Shown piece after piece: positions 1-5,724 of a stretch of DNA of 5,724 nucleotides. The translations under genes and the position numbers were made by a program. Below the pieces are notes generated by a model that ran no database searches, was not told the origin of the DNA, and saw only the letters and a list, made by a program, of their open reading frames with translations. Position 1 is the first letter of the stretch. The number at the start of each line of letters is the position of its first letter. The stretch spans positions 1 through 5,724 of the forward strand of contig JADFWA010000128.1 in NCBI GenBank assembly GCA_015222855.1, written 5' to 3'. The DNA comes from Pseudomonadota bacterium (GTDB lineage Bacteria > Desulfobacterota > Syntrophia > Syntrophales > JADFWA01).

Positions 1-25
1 CTGTAATATCTGCAATTCAGATTCT

Positions 26-523
26 TCATTCGCGGCTGTTCTGCTGACATTCTTTTTCCTTTTTCTTTTCGGCAAGTCTCGTTTTTCTCCTTGCCATTGC
101 CTCACGATTTCGTCGCTTCTGTTCCCTGGTTTCCAGAATAAGGGGAGGCAATGGCATGGGTTTGCCGTTTTTGTCGAGGGCCACAAAGGTAAGGTAGGCA
201 GAGGCTGTATGCCGGATATTGCCGGTAATCAGATTTTCAGATTCAACTCGAACACCAATTTCCATTGAAGTTTTTCCGACCAGATTCAGGCTGGCCCTGA
301 GTGTCAGAAGGTTTCCAACGTATACGGGATGATGAAAATCCAACCTGTCGATGGAGGCAGTAACAACATTAAGTCGCGCATGTTTTGCTCCAACCACACC
401 CGCGGTAGTGTCAATAAGTTTCATAATGACACCACCGTGAACATTTCCAGCCGGATTTGCATCCTGGGGGTTCATTTGCTGTGCCAGGGTGACACTACTT
501 CCACTAACTTTTTTCACTTCCAT
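26..523 (-). CDS. YciA/YkhA-type acyl-CoA thioesterase (hotdog fold)
   Basis: Complete 165-residue cytoplasmic protein that should hydrolyse acyl-CoA esters to free acid and CoA. The single hotdog domain covers about residues 8-118. It carries the family signature N27-x-H-G-G (27-31) at the start of the central helix, followed by the candidate catalytic Asp38 in MKLIDTTAG. The segment around 52-66 (VVTASIDRLDFHHP) and the strand around 103-116 also fit the acyl-CoA hydrolase family. The tail from about 131 to 165 is very rich in Lys, Arg and Glu and probably helical; a charged tail like this is usual in YkhA-like members. The ATG start is supported by GTGGAG (530-535), with GGAG six bases from the ATG. 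It lies 241 bp downstream of the polyprenyl synthase gene with its own possible promoter, so it is probably a separate unit. The family is broad, and the preferred acyl chain cannot be read from the sequence. Confidence 0.93.
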   Translation of the reverse strand: MEVKKVSGSSVTLAQQMNPQDANPAGNVHGGVIMKLIDTTAGVVGAKHARLNVVTASIDRLDFHHPVYVGNLLTLRASLNLVGKTSMEIGVRVESENLITGNIRHTASAYLTFVALDKNGKPMPLPPLILETREQKRRNREAMARRKTRLAEKKKEKECQQNSRE

Positions 524-529
524 TTTTTA

Positions 530-535
530 CTCCAC
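530..535 (-). promoter_or_regulatory. Ribosome binding site of the thioesterase gene
   Basis: On the minus strand GTGGAG lies upstream of the ATG at 523, with six bases between GGAG and the start codon. This is a good Shine-Dalgarno match and fixes the start. Confidence 0.75.
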
Positions 536-555
536 GGTTAAATCTCAATAAAATC

Positions 556-561
556 ATTATA
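556..561 (-). promoter_or_regulatory. Possible -10 box for the thioesterase gene
   Basis: The minus strand reads TATAAT exactly, in an AT-rich stretch 32 bases before the start codon, which would give a short leader of about 25 bases. The -35 position falls inside the TAATCCG repeat and has no good TTGACA match at 15-19 base spacing. There is no extended -10 TGn. The call therefore rests on the -10 box and its placement alone. Confidence 0.4.
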
Positions 562-563
562 TT

Positions 564-595
564 TAATCCGCAGATTTCGCAGATTACACGGATTA
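564..595. repeat. TAATCCG...CGGATTA palindromic repeat unit
   Basis: A perfect 7-bp inverted repeat, TAATCCG (564-570) and CGGATTA (589-595), encloses an 18-base centre. Overlapping the left arm is a direct repeat of CGCAGATT (569-576 and 578-585). I recall very similar CGCAGATT-type units as dispersed intergenic repeats in environmental bacteria, but that is memory rather than a search. Only this copy is in the window. It lies between the thioesterase start and the possible hairpins further right, and it covers the likely -35 position of the thioesterase promoter. Confidence 0.65.
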
Positions 596-639
596 CTCTA
601 ATCACTTGAAGTGCGATGCGAAAGCTGCTGGGTTTAATT

Positions 640-707
640 CCCCGCAATTTGCTGCGATAGAAAAGATAAAACACTCATTTTGATACCCCGTGGCTTGCCG
701 CGGGGTA
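640..707. repeat. Pair of related CCCCG hairpin motifs (one intact, one decayed)
   Basis: The intact motif is a 10-bp stem, 684-693 with 698-707, closing a CTTG loop; one pair is G-T. A related sequence sits 46 bases away: CCCCG at 640-644 matches CCCCG at 686-690, and both are followed four bases later by TTGC and then a GCG. The left copy has lost most of its right arm and keeps only CGCA (643-646) with TGCG (653-656). On the minus strand the intact hairpin begins 58 bases after the polyprenyl synthase stop. It could end that transcript, but no T-run follows it on either strand, so I call it a repeat rather than a terminator. Confidence 0.55.
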
Positions 708-764
708 GTTCATTTGCAATTATATATCAAAAAGGTTCTCGTGGACAGTCGAGGGAATCTTGCC

Positions 765-1739
765 TTACAATCTCCTCTCAATGAGATAATCGGAGATGGC
801 TAAAAGAGCTGTCTTCGGCTCGGAGTCTTCAAAAGATTCAAGAAGTGCTTTCCCCTCGTCAATATATGTCTTTGCTTTATTGAGGGAATAATCTATGCCC
901 TTGTATTTGTCGATGAGGGAGATAATCTTTCCGATATCTTCCCTGCCGGGTTCTTCGCTCTTTACGATTTGTATAATCAAGTCCTTTTCTTCAGGGGAAC
1001 ATTTTTTGAGTGTGCGGATTAGAGGAAGCGTAATCTTCCCCTCTTTGAGATCCATGCCTATGGCTTTTCCGAATTCATCCTCCACGGCGACATAATCAAG
1101 AGTATCGTCTGTTATCTGGAAGGCCATGCCGAGCCTCATGCCGAACCTGGTCAATGCTTCGACCTTTGCTTCCGGCGCATCCGCCAGAATGCCCCCAACG
1201 GCGCAGGCCGCGGAGATCAGTACGGCGGTTTTCTTTTCCACTACAGACAGGTAGTCCTTCTCGGAGATATCTATATCGCCACACCTCATCAACTGCAGGA
1301 CCTCGCCCTCGGCCATTGTGTTTGTGGTGGCGGAAAGGAGCTTTACTATGGAAAAATTTCCGTGATCGGTCATCAGCTTGAAAGATTTCGAATAGAGAAA
1401 ATCCCCCACAAGAACACTGGCGGAGTTTCCCCAGACGTGATTGGCCGAGGCCTTGCCCCGTCTTGTCTCTGCATGGTCTACAACGTCATCGTGAAGGAGC
1501 GATGCCGTATGGATGAACTCAATAACAGCAGAGAGGGGGTAATGTTTTTCCCCTTTATATCCGCAGAGATCTGAGGCGATCAGGAGTAAAAGGGGTCTGA
1601 ACCTCTTCCCTCCGCTGCTTATCAGGTAGTTGGAGACTTCGGGGATGAGGAGTATCTCGGAGTGTAGATACTTCTCCATATGTTCTTCCACACTCTTCAG
1701 ATTATTTGCATAGTGATTCAGGACATCCTGTAGTTGCAT
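765..1739 (-). CDS. ispB: Long-chain polyprenyl diphosphate synthase (trans-type, IspB-like)
   Basis: Complete 324-residue all-helical prenyltransferase. It condenses isopentenyl diphosphate units onto an allylic diphosphate to build the long chain used for quinone side chains. All hallmarks are present: GGKRFRP (43-49), the first Asp-rich motif DDVVD (84-88) followed by ETRRG, the KT pair (170-171), the second Asp-rich motif in FQITDDTLD (207-215, Asp 211, 212, 215), and GMDLKEGK ending at Lys235. The residues before the first motif are small (Ala79, Ser80) rather than aromatic, which in this family fits long products such as C35-C45 rather than farnesyl or geranylgeranyl diphosphate. The exact length cannot be set, so the symbol is tentative. 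The ATG at 1739 has GAAAGG (1749-1754) nine bases upstream. A good promoter lies about 120 bases upstream, so it probably starts its own transcript after rimO. Confidence 0.93.
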   Translation of the reverse strand: MQLQDVLNHYANNLKSVEEHMEKYLHSEILLIPEVSNYLISSGGKRFRPLLLLIASDLCGYKGEKHYPLSAVIEFIHTASLLHDDVVDHAETRRGKASANHVWGNSASVLVGDFLYSKSFKLMTDHGNFSIVKLLSATTNTMAEGEVLQLMRCGDIDISEKDYLSVVEKKTAVLISAACAVGGILADAPEAKVEALTRFGMRLGMAFQITDDTLDYVAVEDEFGKAIGMDLKEGKITLPLIRTLKKCSPEEKDLIIQIVKSEEPGREDIGKIISLIDKYKGIDYSLNKAKTYIDEGKALLESFEDSEPKTALLAISDYLIERRL

Positions 1740-1748
1740 GATATTTAA

Positions 1749-1754
1749 CCTTTC
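1749..1754 (-). promoter_or_regulatory. Ribosome binding site of the polyprenyl synthase gene
   Basis: The minus strand has GAAAGG nine bases before the ATG at 1739. The spacing is acceptable and it supports this start. Confidence 0.6.
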
Positions 1755-1767
1755 GTTTATGGGAAAT

Positions 1768-1830
1768 TCTCCCTCACCCTAACCTTCTCCCACCACGTGC
1801 AGCGCAGGCGCTTGCGCCGCGTGAGGGAGA
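1768..1830. repeat. Long inverted repeat with an inner GC-rich hairpin
   Basis: A perfect 10-bp inverted repeat joins TCTCCCTCAC (1768-1777, read from the T at 1768) with GTGAGGGAGA (1821-1830). Nested near the right arm is GGCG-CTTG-CGCC (1807-1818), a 4-bp stem with a CTTG loop; CACGTG lies at 1794-1799. The outer arm reads CCCTCACCCTAACC, a kind of sequence I recall as a dispersed palindromic repeat in many Proteobacteria. It lies between the proposed promoter (1859-1888) and the ribosome binding site of the polyprenyl synthase gene, so its RNA copy would fold in that gene's leader. Confidence 0.65.
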
Positions 1831-1858
1831 GGGAGATGAGGACAGGATTTTTGTATTT

Positions 1859-1888
1859 ATCATATCTGACAATCTCATGAAAAGTCAA
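1859..1888 (-). promoter_or_regulatory. Sigma70-type promoter for the polyprenyl synthase gene
   Basis: On the minus strand TTGACT (1883-1888) is followed after 18 bases by TATGAT (1859-1864). Both boxes match consensus at five of six positions. Transcription would begin near 1852, giving a leader of about 110 bases that contains the inverted repeat at 1768-1830. It points at the polyprenyl synthase gene and sits in the gap after rimO, where a new promoter is expected. Confidence 0.6.
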
Positions 1889-1900
1889 ATTTCCCATTCT

Positions 1901-1953
1901 CCCTTTACTGAAGGGTAAAATCCCCCCTAACCCCCTTTAATAAAAGGGGGGGG
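1901..1953 (-). terminator. Terminator-like hairpins after rimO (C/G-run palindrome)
   Basis: Starting 14 bases after the rimO stop, an 8-bp stem CCCCCTTT (1931-1938) with AAAGGGGG (1943-1950) closes an AATA loop. Extra C and G runs (1922-1927 and 1951-1953) let the stem slide or lengthen. A second small stem, CCCTT (1901-1905) with AAGGG (1911-1915), follows. The position suits a transcript end for ftsK-rimO. On the minus strand the main stem is followed by TTAGGGGGG and only then TTTT, so it is not a textbook terminator. On the plus strand a TTTTT does follow (1955-1959), but no plus-strand gene leads into it. It also resembles C-run/G-run intergenic repeats known from many bacteria. Confidence 0.4.
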
Positions 1954-1963
1954 CTTTTTGAAT

Positions 1964-3316
1964 CTACGTCCCCTCATCCACCTCTTCGGCGAAGAGATCA
2001 TAGACATCGGCTGAAGTAATCCTGCAGGTTATGATATCACCGATTGCCGCGTCACTTGCCTTTACATATGTAATTCCGTCTATATCCAGCGCCTGATCCC
2101 GCGTCCTTCCGACAAGGGGAAACTCCGGGTTATCATACTCTTCCTCTATCAGTACTTCCTGCAGGCTGCCTATTCGGGATCGGTTTATTTCATGGGAAAT
2201 TATCGACTGTTCTTCCATCAGGGTGTTTCTTCTCCGCTCCTTTTCCTTTTCAGGGACGTGAGATGGGAAGCCGGCTGCAGCCGTCCCCTCCTCCCTGGAA
2301 TACCTGAACGCACCGAGGTTTTCGAACCTTGTTTCCTTTATGAAACTCAAGAGCCTGTCAAATTTTTCGGGGGTTTCCCCCGGAAATCCAACAATCAGAG
2401 ACGTCCTCAAGGCCACACCCGGAATAATCTCCCTTGCCTGAACTATGGTGTTTCTGATGGGGGCGCTTCCTTCTTTTCTGTTCATCGCCTTCAGGATATC
2501 ATCATCGATATGCTGTATGGGAATATCAATATAGTTACATATCTTCTCTTCTTCGGAGATGGTCTGGAGAATTTCCTTCGTGAGATATGCCGGATATGTG
2601 TAGAGGAGCCTGATCCACCTGATCCCGTCTACGGATGTCAACTCTTTCAGCAAGATACTCAGTGTGGGTTTCCCTTTTAAATCGCTGCCGTAGGAGGTCG
2701 TATCCTGGGCGGTGATGATTATCTCTTTTACGCCTCCACTTGCGAGTATCTCGGCCTCTCTCAGTATGTCATCCACATCCCTGCTTCTGAATTTGCCACG
2801 AACGGTTGGTATCACGCAGTAGGAACAGTGATTTGAGCATCCCTCGGCAATCTTCAGGTAGGCGCTGTAAAATGGGGTGGATAATAGACGGGGGAAGGTG
2901 GAATCCATGAGAAAGGTGGGTTCCCCTATACAGGATCTACGACCGGCAGATACCTCGTTCTCCATATTGCTGATGAGGTCGGCAATTCTCGGGATTTCAC
3001 CGGTTCCAAGAAAAAGGTCGACCTCGGGCATCTCCCTTTCCAGTGTGATTCCATACATCTGGGGAAGACAGCCCGTAACAACCAGGTGCTCGCATTTTCC
3101 GTGCTTCTTCCACTCGGCCATGCGGAGGATTTCGTCGATGGATTCCTCTTTTGCGGGGAGGATGAAGGTGCAGGTATTGATAATGATGATATCGGCCTCT
3201 TCCGCGTGGGGGGTGATGCCGAAGCCGTTTCCTGTCAGGATGGAGGCCATTACCTCGGAGTCGATCATGTTTTTGGGACATCCGAGGCTTATGAGGTGTA
3301 TATTTTTATTTTTCAT
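1964..3316 (-). CDS. rimO: Ribosomal protein S12 methylthiotransferase RimO
   Basis: Complete 450-residue radical-SAM enzyme. It adds a methylthio group to the conserved Asp of ribosomal protein S12 in the decoding centre. The N-terminal UPF0004 domain begins with LISLGCPKNMIDSEVM and carries the three ligands of one 4Fe-4S cluster: Cys13, Cys49 and Cys83. The radical-SAM core has the CxxxCxxC motif at Cys160, Cys164 and Cys167 (EGCSNHCSYCVIPTVRG). The C-terminal TRAM domain occupies roughly the last 65 residues. SLGCPKN and the TRAM ending separate it from MiaB, which modifies tRNA. The frame is open 29 codons further upstream, but that part lies inside ftsK and has no RimO character, so the ATG at 3316 is chosen. 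That ATG starts one base after the ftsK stop (TGA-A-ATG) without a nearby Shine-Dalgarno, which suggests reinitiation by ribosomes finishing ftsK. Confidence 0.96.
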   Translation of the reverse strand: MKNKNIHLISLGCPKNMIDSEVMASILTGNGFGITPHAEEADIIIINTCTFILPAKEESIDEILRMAEWKKHGKCEHLVVTGCLPQMYGITLEREMPEVDLFLGTGEIPRIADLISNMENEVSAGRRSCIGEPTFLMDSTFPRLLSTPFYSAYLKIAEGCSNHCSYCVIPTVRGKFRSRDVDDILREAEILASGGVKEIIITAQDTTSYGSDLKGKPTLSILLKELTSVDGIRWIRLLYTYPAYLTKEILQTISEEEKICNYIDIPIQHIDDDILKAMNRKEGSAPIRNTIVQAREIIPGVALRTSLIVGFPGETPEKFDRLLSFIKETRFENLGAFRYSREEGTAAAGFPSHVPEKEKERRRNTLMEEQSIISHEINRSRIGSLQEVLIEEEYDNPEFPLVGRTRDQALDIDGITYVKASDAAIGDIITCRITSADVYDLFAEEVDEGT

Positions 3317-3317
3317 T

Positions 3318-5570
3318 TCAACGGGGCAGTTTCCCGACCAGTACCTTTCTCGGTTTGGCGCCGTCCGAAGGCCCGACGACACCCTCTGCCTCCATTTTTT
3401 CAATAATGCGGGCAGCCCTGTTGTATCCTATCTTCATGTATCGCTGTACCAGAGAGATGGAGGCCTGCCCAAGATCGGCAACCAGCGCAACCGCTTCATC
3501 ATATTTCTCGTCAAATTCTTCGTCCGTCTTTTCATCTTTCAATGACACAGGCTGGTATGTCAATATCGATTCGTCATAAGACGGCCTCCCCTGTTTCCTT
3601 ATAAAACCGACTACTTCGTTAATCTCTTTATCGGACACAAAGGCGCCGTGGATTCGCTCGAGTTTCGATGTGCCGGGCGGCATAAAAAGCATATCTCCCG
3701 CTCCGAGAAGATGTTCCGCGCCGAGCTGGTCGAGTATCGTCCTCGAATCCACTTTCGATGAGACCTGGAAGGAGATGCGTGTAGAAAAGTTCGCCTTGAT
3801 GACCCCTGTAATAACGTCGACCGATGGCCTCTGTGTTGCCAGGATAAGATGAATGCCCGCGGCTCTGGCCATCTGTGCCAGACGGGTAAGAGATTCCTCC
3901 ACATCCCTTTGAGCTACCATCATCAGGTCGGCAAGCTCGTCGATTACAATGACGATATAGGGGAGCTTGATATGAGTTTTCTCGTTCCCTTTTCCCTGAT
4001 CACTATCTTCAATCGGGTTGGAGACGGAGGCATAGGAGATAGTGTTATCTTCACCGCCGGTTTTCTGTTTTTCCAGACTGAGGGCGAGGTCTTTTTCGAC
4101 CACCCTGTTGTATTTCGCAATGTTTTTGACACCGAGCTCTCCGATCAGCTTATATCTCCGCTCCATCTCTTCAACGGCCCACCTGAGCACCGTTGAGGCC
4201 TTTTTGGGATCAACCACCACCGGGTGGATAAGGTGCGGTATACCTTCATACCCGGCCAGCTCCAGTCTTTTGGGGTCTATCATGAGGAATTTTACCTCAT
4301 CCGGTGTTGCCTTGAAGAGTATGCTGCAGATCGCCGCATTGAGGAAGACGCTTTTCCCGGAACCGGTGGTGCCGGCGATAAGAAGGTGCGGCATCCTGAC
4401 AAGGTCTGTTACCACGGGATTTCCGACGATGTCCTCTCCCAGGGCGATGGGAAGTTTGTACTTTGATTCAAAAAATACTTCATTGTCAAGGACATCTTTC
4501 AGGTGTACCGGCTCTCTCTCATGATTCGGTATCTCGATGCCGATTACCGCCTTCCCCGGTACGGGCGCGATTATCCTTACACTGGGTGATTTAAGGGCCA
4601 GAGCAAGGTCGTCGGAGAGGTTGGTTATCCTGTTTATCTTTACGCCTGGCGCCGGTTCGAGTTCATACATGGTGATTACGGGGCCCGGTTTTACCTCCAC
4701 CACCTTCGCGTTGACGCCGAAATCGGAGAGCTTCTTTTCCAGTATCCTGGAGTTCATAATGAGGCTTTCCTTTTGAATCCTCATGTCCTTACACTTCACA
4801 TCGGCAAGCAATTCCAGTGAAGGCAGTTGGAAAGCGCCTTCCGGTTTGAGGAATTCAAATGAGGCCTGTTCCAGCCTTTTTCTGCGTGCCCTTTCCGCGG
4901 GCGTTGGAGTTGCGTCTGAAATAACCGGAGCGGCTTCCGCTTTTCTTTCCCTTTTTTCACTGGACAGTTTCTTTTGCCTTTTCCCCCTTTCAATCTTGAT
5001 TACAAGAAGTGTCTTTAACCAGATAAATGCCCTGGTTACGCCCTTTGCCAGGGCTATCAGTGACAGATTTATCGTAATCATGAGGGATATAATGAGGACA
5101 AGAAAAAGGAGTATATATGTCCCGACGTGGTTCAGGTATGTACTCAGGAATTTTGAAGAAAATGCACCCAAAAGTCCACCCGAAGCGATTTTTGTCCCGA
5201 ACAGGAAAATCGCGGGGTACTTCATCGCGACCAGCGCGGATGTGGAAAATATAAGACCGGCAAAACCGGCAATGACCACGGGTCCGGGTTTGAAGGTTTT
5301 GTTCAGGAAAAATCGAAATGAGGTTACGATAAGAAGGATCGGCAGCCAGAAGGCGCCTATCCCCAGAAATTTCATGAGACTGTCGGAGGTGTAAGATCCC
5401 ACGGAACCGCAGAGATTGTGAATCTTCGCCTTGCCCGTTACATAGTGTGTAAAGGATGGATCATTCGGGCTGTAGGAGACAATGCACAACAGGAAGAAGA
5501 TGGCAAGGGCGAGGAATATCACCCCGAAAACTTCCCTTCCCCTTTTTGGTTCCTGCTTTTTTTCTTTCAT
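3318..5570 (-). CDS. ftsK: DNA translocase FtsK
   Basis: Complete 750-residue septal DNA pump that moves and sorts chromosome ends during division and activates Xer recombination at dif. The N-terminus has hydrophobic segments at about 13-33, 68-88, 96-116 and 147-175, plus a weaker one near 119-136, so it is anchored in the inner membrane. A short, basic then Pro/Ala-rich linker (about 193-250) follows, much shorter than the E. coli linker but common elsewhere. The alpha domain covers about 260-360. The RecA-like beta motor has Walker A AGTTGSGKS (399-407), IDPKRLEL (431-438) and Walker B IVIVIDELADLM (539-550, Asp544-Glu545). The gamma winged helix (about 690-750) contains QASISLVQRYMKIGYNRA and should read the KOPS orienting motif. 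The ATG at 5570 is preferred over an upstream in-frame TTG at 5609, because GAAGG lies seven bases before the ATG and the extra 13 codons derive from a repeat. It is co-transcribed with rimO. Confidence 0.96.
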   Translation of the reverse strand: MKEKKQEPKRGREVFGVIFLALAIFFLLCIVSYSPNDPSFTHYVTGKAKIHNLCGSVGSYTSDSLMKFLGIGAFWLPILLIVTSFRFFLNKTFKPGPVVIAGFAGLIFSTSALVAMKYPAIFLFGTKIASGGLLGAFSSKFLSTYLNHVGTYILLFLVLIISLMITINLSLIALAKGVTRAFIWLKTLLVIKIERGKRQKKLSSEKRERKAEAAPVISDATPTPAERARRKRLEQASFEFLKPEGAFQLPSLELLADVKCKDMRIQKESLIMNSRILEKKLSDFGVNAKVVEVKPGPVITMYELEPAPGVKINRITNLSDDLALALKSPSVRIIAPVPGKAVIGIEIPNHEREPVHLKDVLDNEVFFESKYKLPIALGEDIVGNPVVTDLVRMPHLLIAGTTGSGKSVFLNAAICSILFKATPDEVKFLMIDPKRLELAGYEGIPHLIHPVVVDPKKASTVLRWAVEEMERRYKLIGELGVKNIAKYNRVVEKDLALSLEKQKTGGEDNTISYASVSNPIEDSDQGKGNEKTHIKLPYIVIVIDELADLMMVAQRDVEESLTRLAQMARAAGIHLILATQRPSVDVITGVIKANFSTRISFQVSSKVDSRTILDQLGAEHLLGAGDMLFMPPGTSKLERIHGAFVSDKEINEVVGFIRKQGRPSYDESILTYQPVSLKDEKTDEEFDEKYDEAVALVADLGQASISLVQRYMKIGYNRAARIIEKMEAEGVVGPSDGAKPRKVLVGKLPR

Positions 5571-5577
5571 GGAAAAA

Positions 5578-5582
5578 CCTTC
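5578..5582 (-). promoter_or_regulatory. Ribosome binding site of ftsK, deciding its start
   Basis: The minus strand has GAAGG with seven bases before the ATG at 5570. This decides the start against the in-frame TTG at 5609, which has no comparable site. It lies about ten bases from the edge of the adjacent repeat. Confidence 0.75.
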
Positions 5583-5592
5583 AATCTGAGAC

Positions 5593-5724
5593 CTTTGAAA
5601 AATACTCAATTTCGTTCGAGTTCAAGGAAGGCAAAAATTTTAACCGCAGGAATACATTGAGTATTTTGAGGATTAAAGTTTGAGCCTGACGCCGAAATCG
5701 GGCGAAAGGGGGTGTTTTGCAAAG
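5593..5724. repeat. Repeat-like element with nested inverted repeats, running to the window edge
   Basis: A perfect 12-bp inverted repeat, AAAATACTCAAT (5599-5610) and ATTGAGTATTTT (5656-5667), has a 45-base centre. An outer near-perfect 10-bp pair, CTTTGAAAAA (5593-5602) and TTTTGCAAAG (5715-5724), matches at nine of ten positions and ends at the window edge, so the element may continue by a few bases. A small hairpin AATAC-ATTGA-GTATT (5651-5665) offers an alternative fold, and GACGCCGAAATCGGGCG (from about 5688) forms another short stem. No protein is encoded. The layout suggests a small non-autonomous element or dispersed palindrome; similar sequences are familiar to me from Desulfobacterota intergenic regions, which is memory and not a search. 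It occupies the place where an ftsK promoter would be expected, and I see no strong promoter in it. Confidence 0.6.

Noticed and set aside
8..22. Small hairpin ATCTG-CAATT-CAGAT just after the thioesterase stop
   Set aside because: A 5-bp AT-rich stem without a T-run is too weak to call a terminator, and the window ends there.
1794..1799. CACGTG palindrome in the polyprenyl synthase leader
   Set aside because: Six-base palindromes are common by chance, and it lies within a repeat-like sequence with no other sign of a regulator site.
2192..2680. Plus-strand open frame of 162 codons inside rimO
   Set aside because: It lies fully antisense to conserved rimO sequence, with no recognisable domain and no supporting start signals.
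3317..3403. Extended RimO start 29 codons upstream
   Set aside because: The added residues overlap the conserved end of FtsK in another frame and do not look like RimO, whose conserved N-terminus begins right after the ATG at 3316.
2877..3545. Long open frame on the plus strand across the rimO/ftsK junction (222 codons)
   Set aside because: It is antisense to two clearly recognised genes, has no family features and has the composition of a complementary-strand shadow.
1..5724. CRISPR array, tRNA, KOPS-like GGGNAGGG cluster, or mobile gene cargo
   Set aside because: No regularly spaced repeats, no cloverleaf-like sequence and no transposase or integrase coding region were seen. I noticed no KOPS-like octamer in the G-rich stretches I examined, though I did not scan exhaustively.

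Overview
The window looks like a chromosomal housekeeping segment from a Gram-negative bacterium. Gene content, protein style and the kinds of small intergenic palindromes suggest Desulfobacterota (former Deltaproteobacteria), probably an environmental lineage. That assignment is inference from general familiarity, because no rRNA or other marker gene is present. All four protein genes lie on the minus strand, so transcription runs from high to low coordinates. I see no plus-strand gene, tRNA, rRNA, CRISPR array, integrase or transposase gene.

In transcription order: (1) at the right edge (5593-5724) a repeat-like element with nested inverted repeats sits directly upstream of ftsK. (2) ftsK (5570-3318) encodes a complete 750-residue DNA translocase with membrane, alpha, RecA-like motor and gamma domains. 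(3) rimO (3316-1964) begins one base after the ftsK stop and encodes the radical-SAM methylthiotransferase of ribosomal protein S12. The two genes look translationally coupled. (4) A 224-bp gap holds a C/G-run hairpin just after rimO, a good sigma70-type promoter, and a long inverted repeat that would fall in the leader of the next gene. (5) A long-chain polyprenyl diphosphate synthase (1739-765) makes the isoprenoid tail of quinones or a related lipid. (6) A 241-bp gap holds two CCCCG...TTGC...GCG hairpin motifs and a TAATCCG...CGGATTA repeat, with a possible promoter. (7) A YciA/YkhA-type hotdog acyl-CoA thioesterase (523-26) closes the window.

The genes do not form one pathway. ftsK and rimO form a two-gene unit, while ispB and the thioesterase each appear to have their own start signals. 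No coding stretch looks like a new defence, mobile or biosynthetic system. The most unusual content is in the spacers: each of the three holds its own short palindromic elements, and one abuts the ftsK ribosome binding site. No gap exceeds 300 bases.
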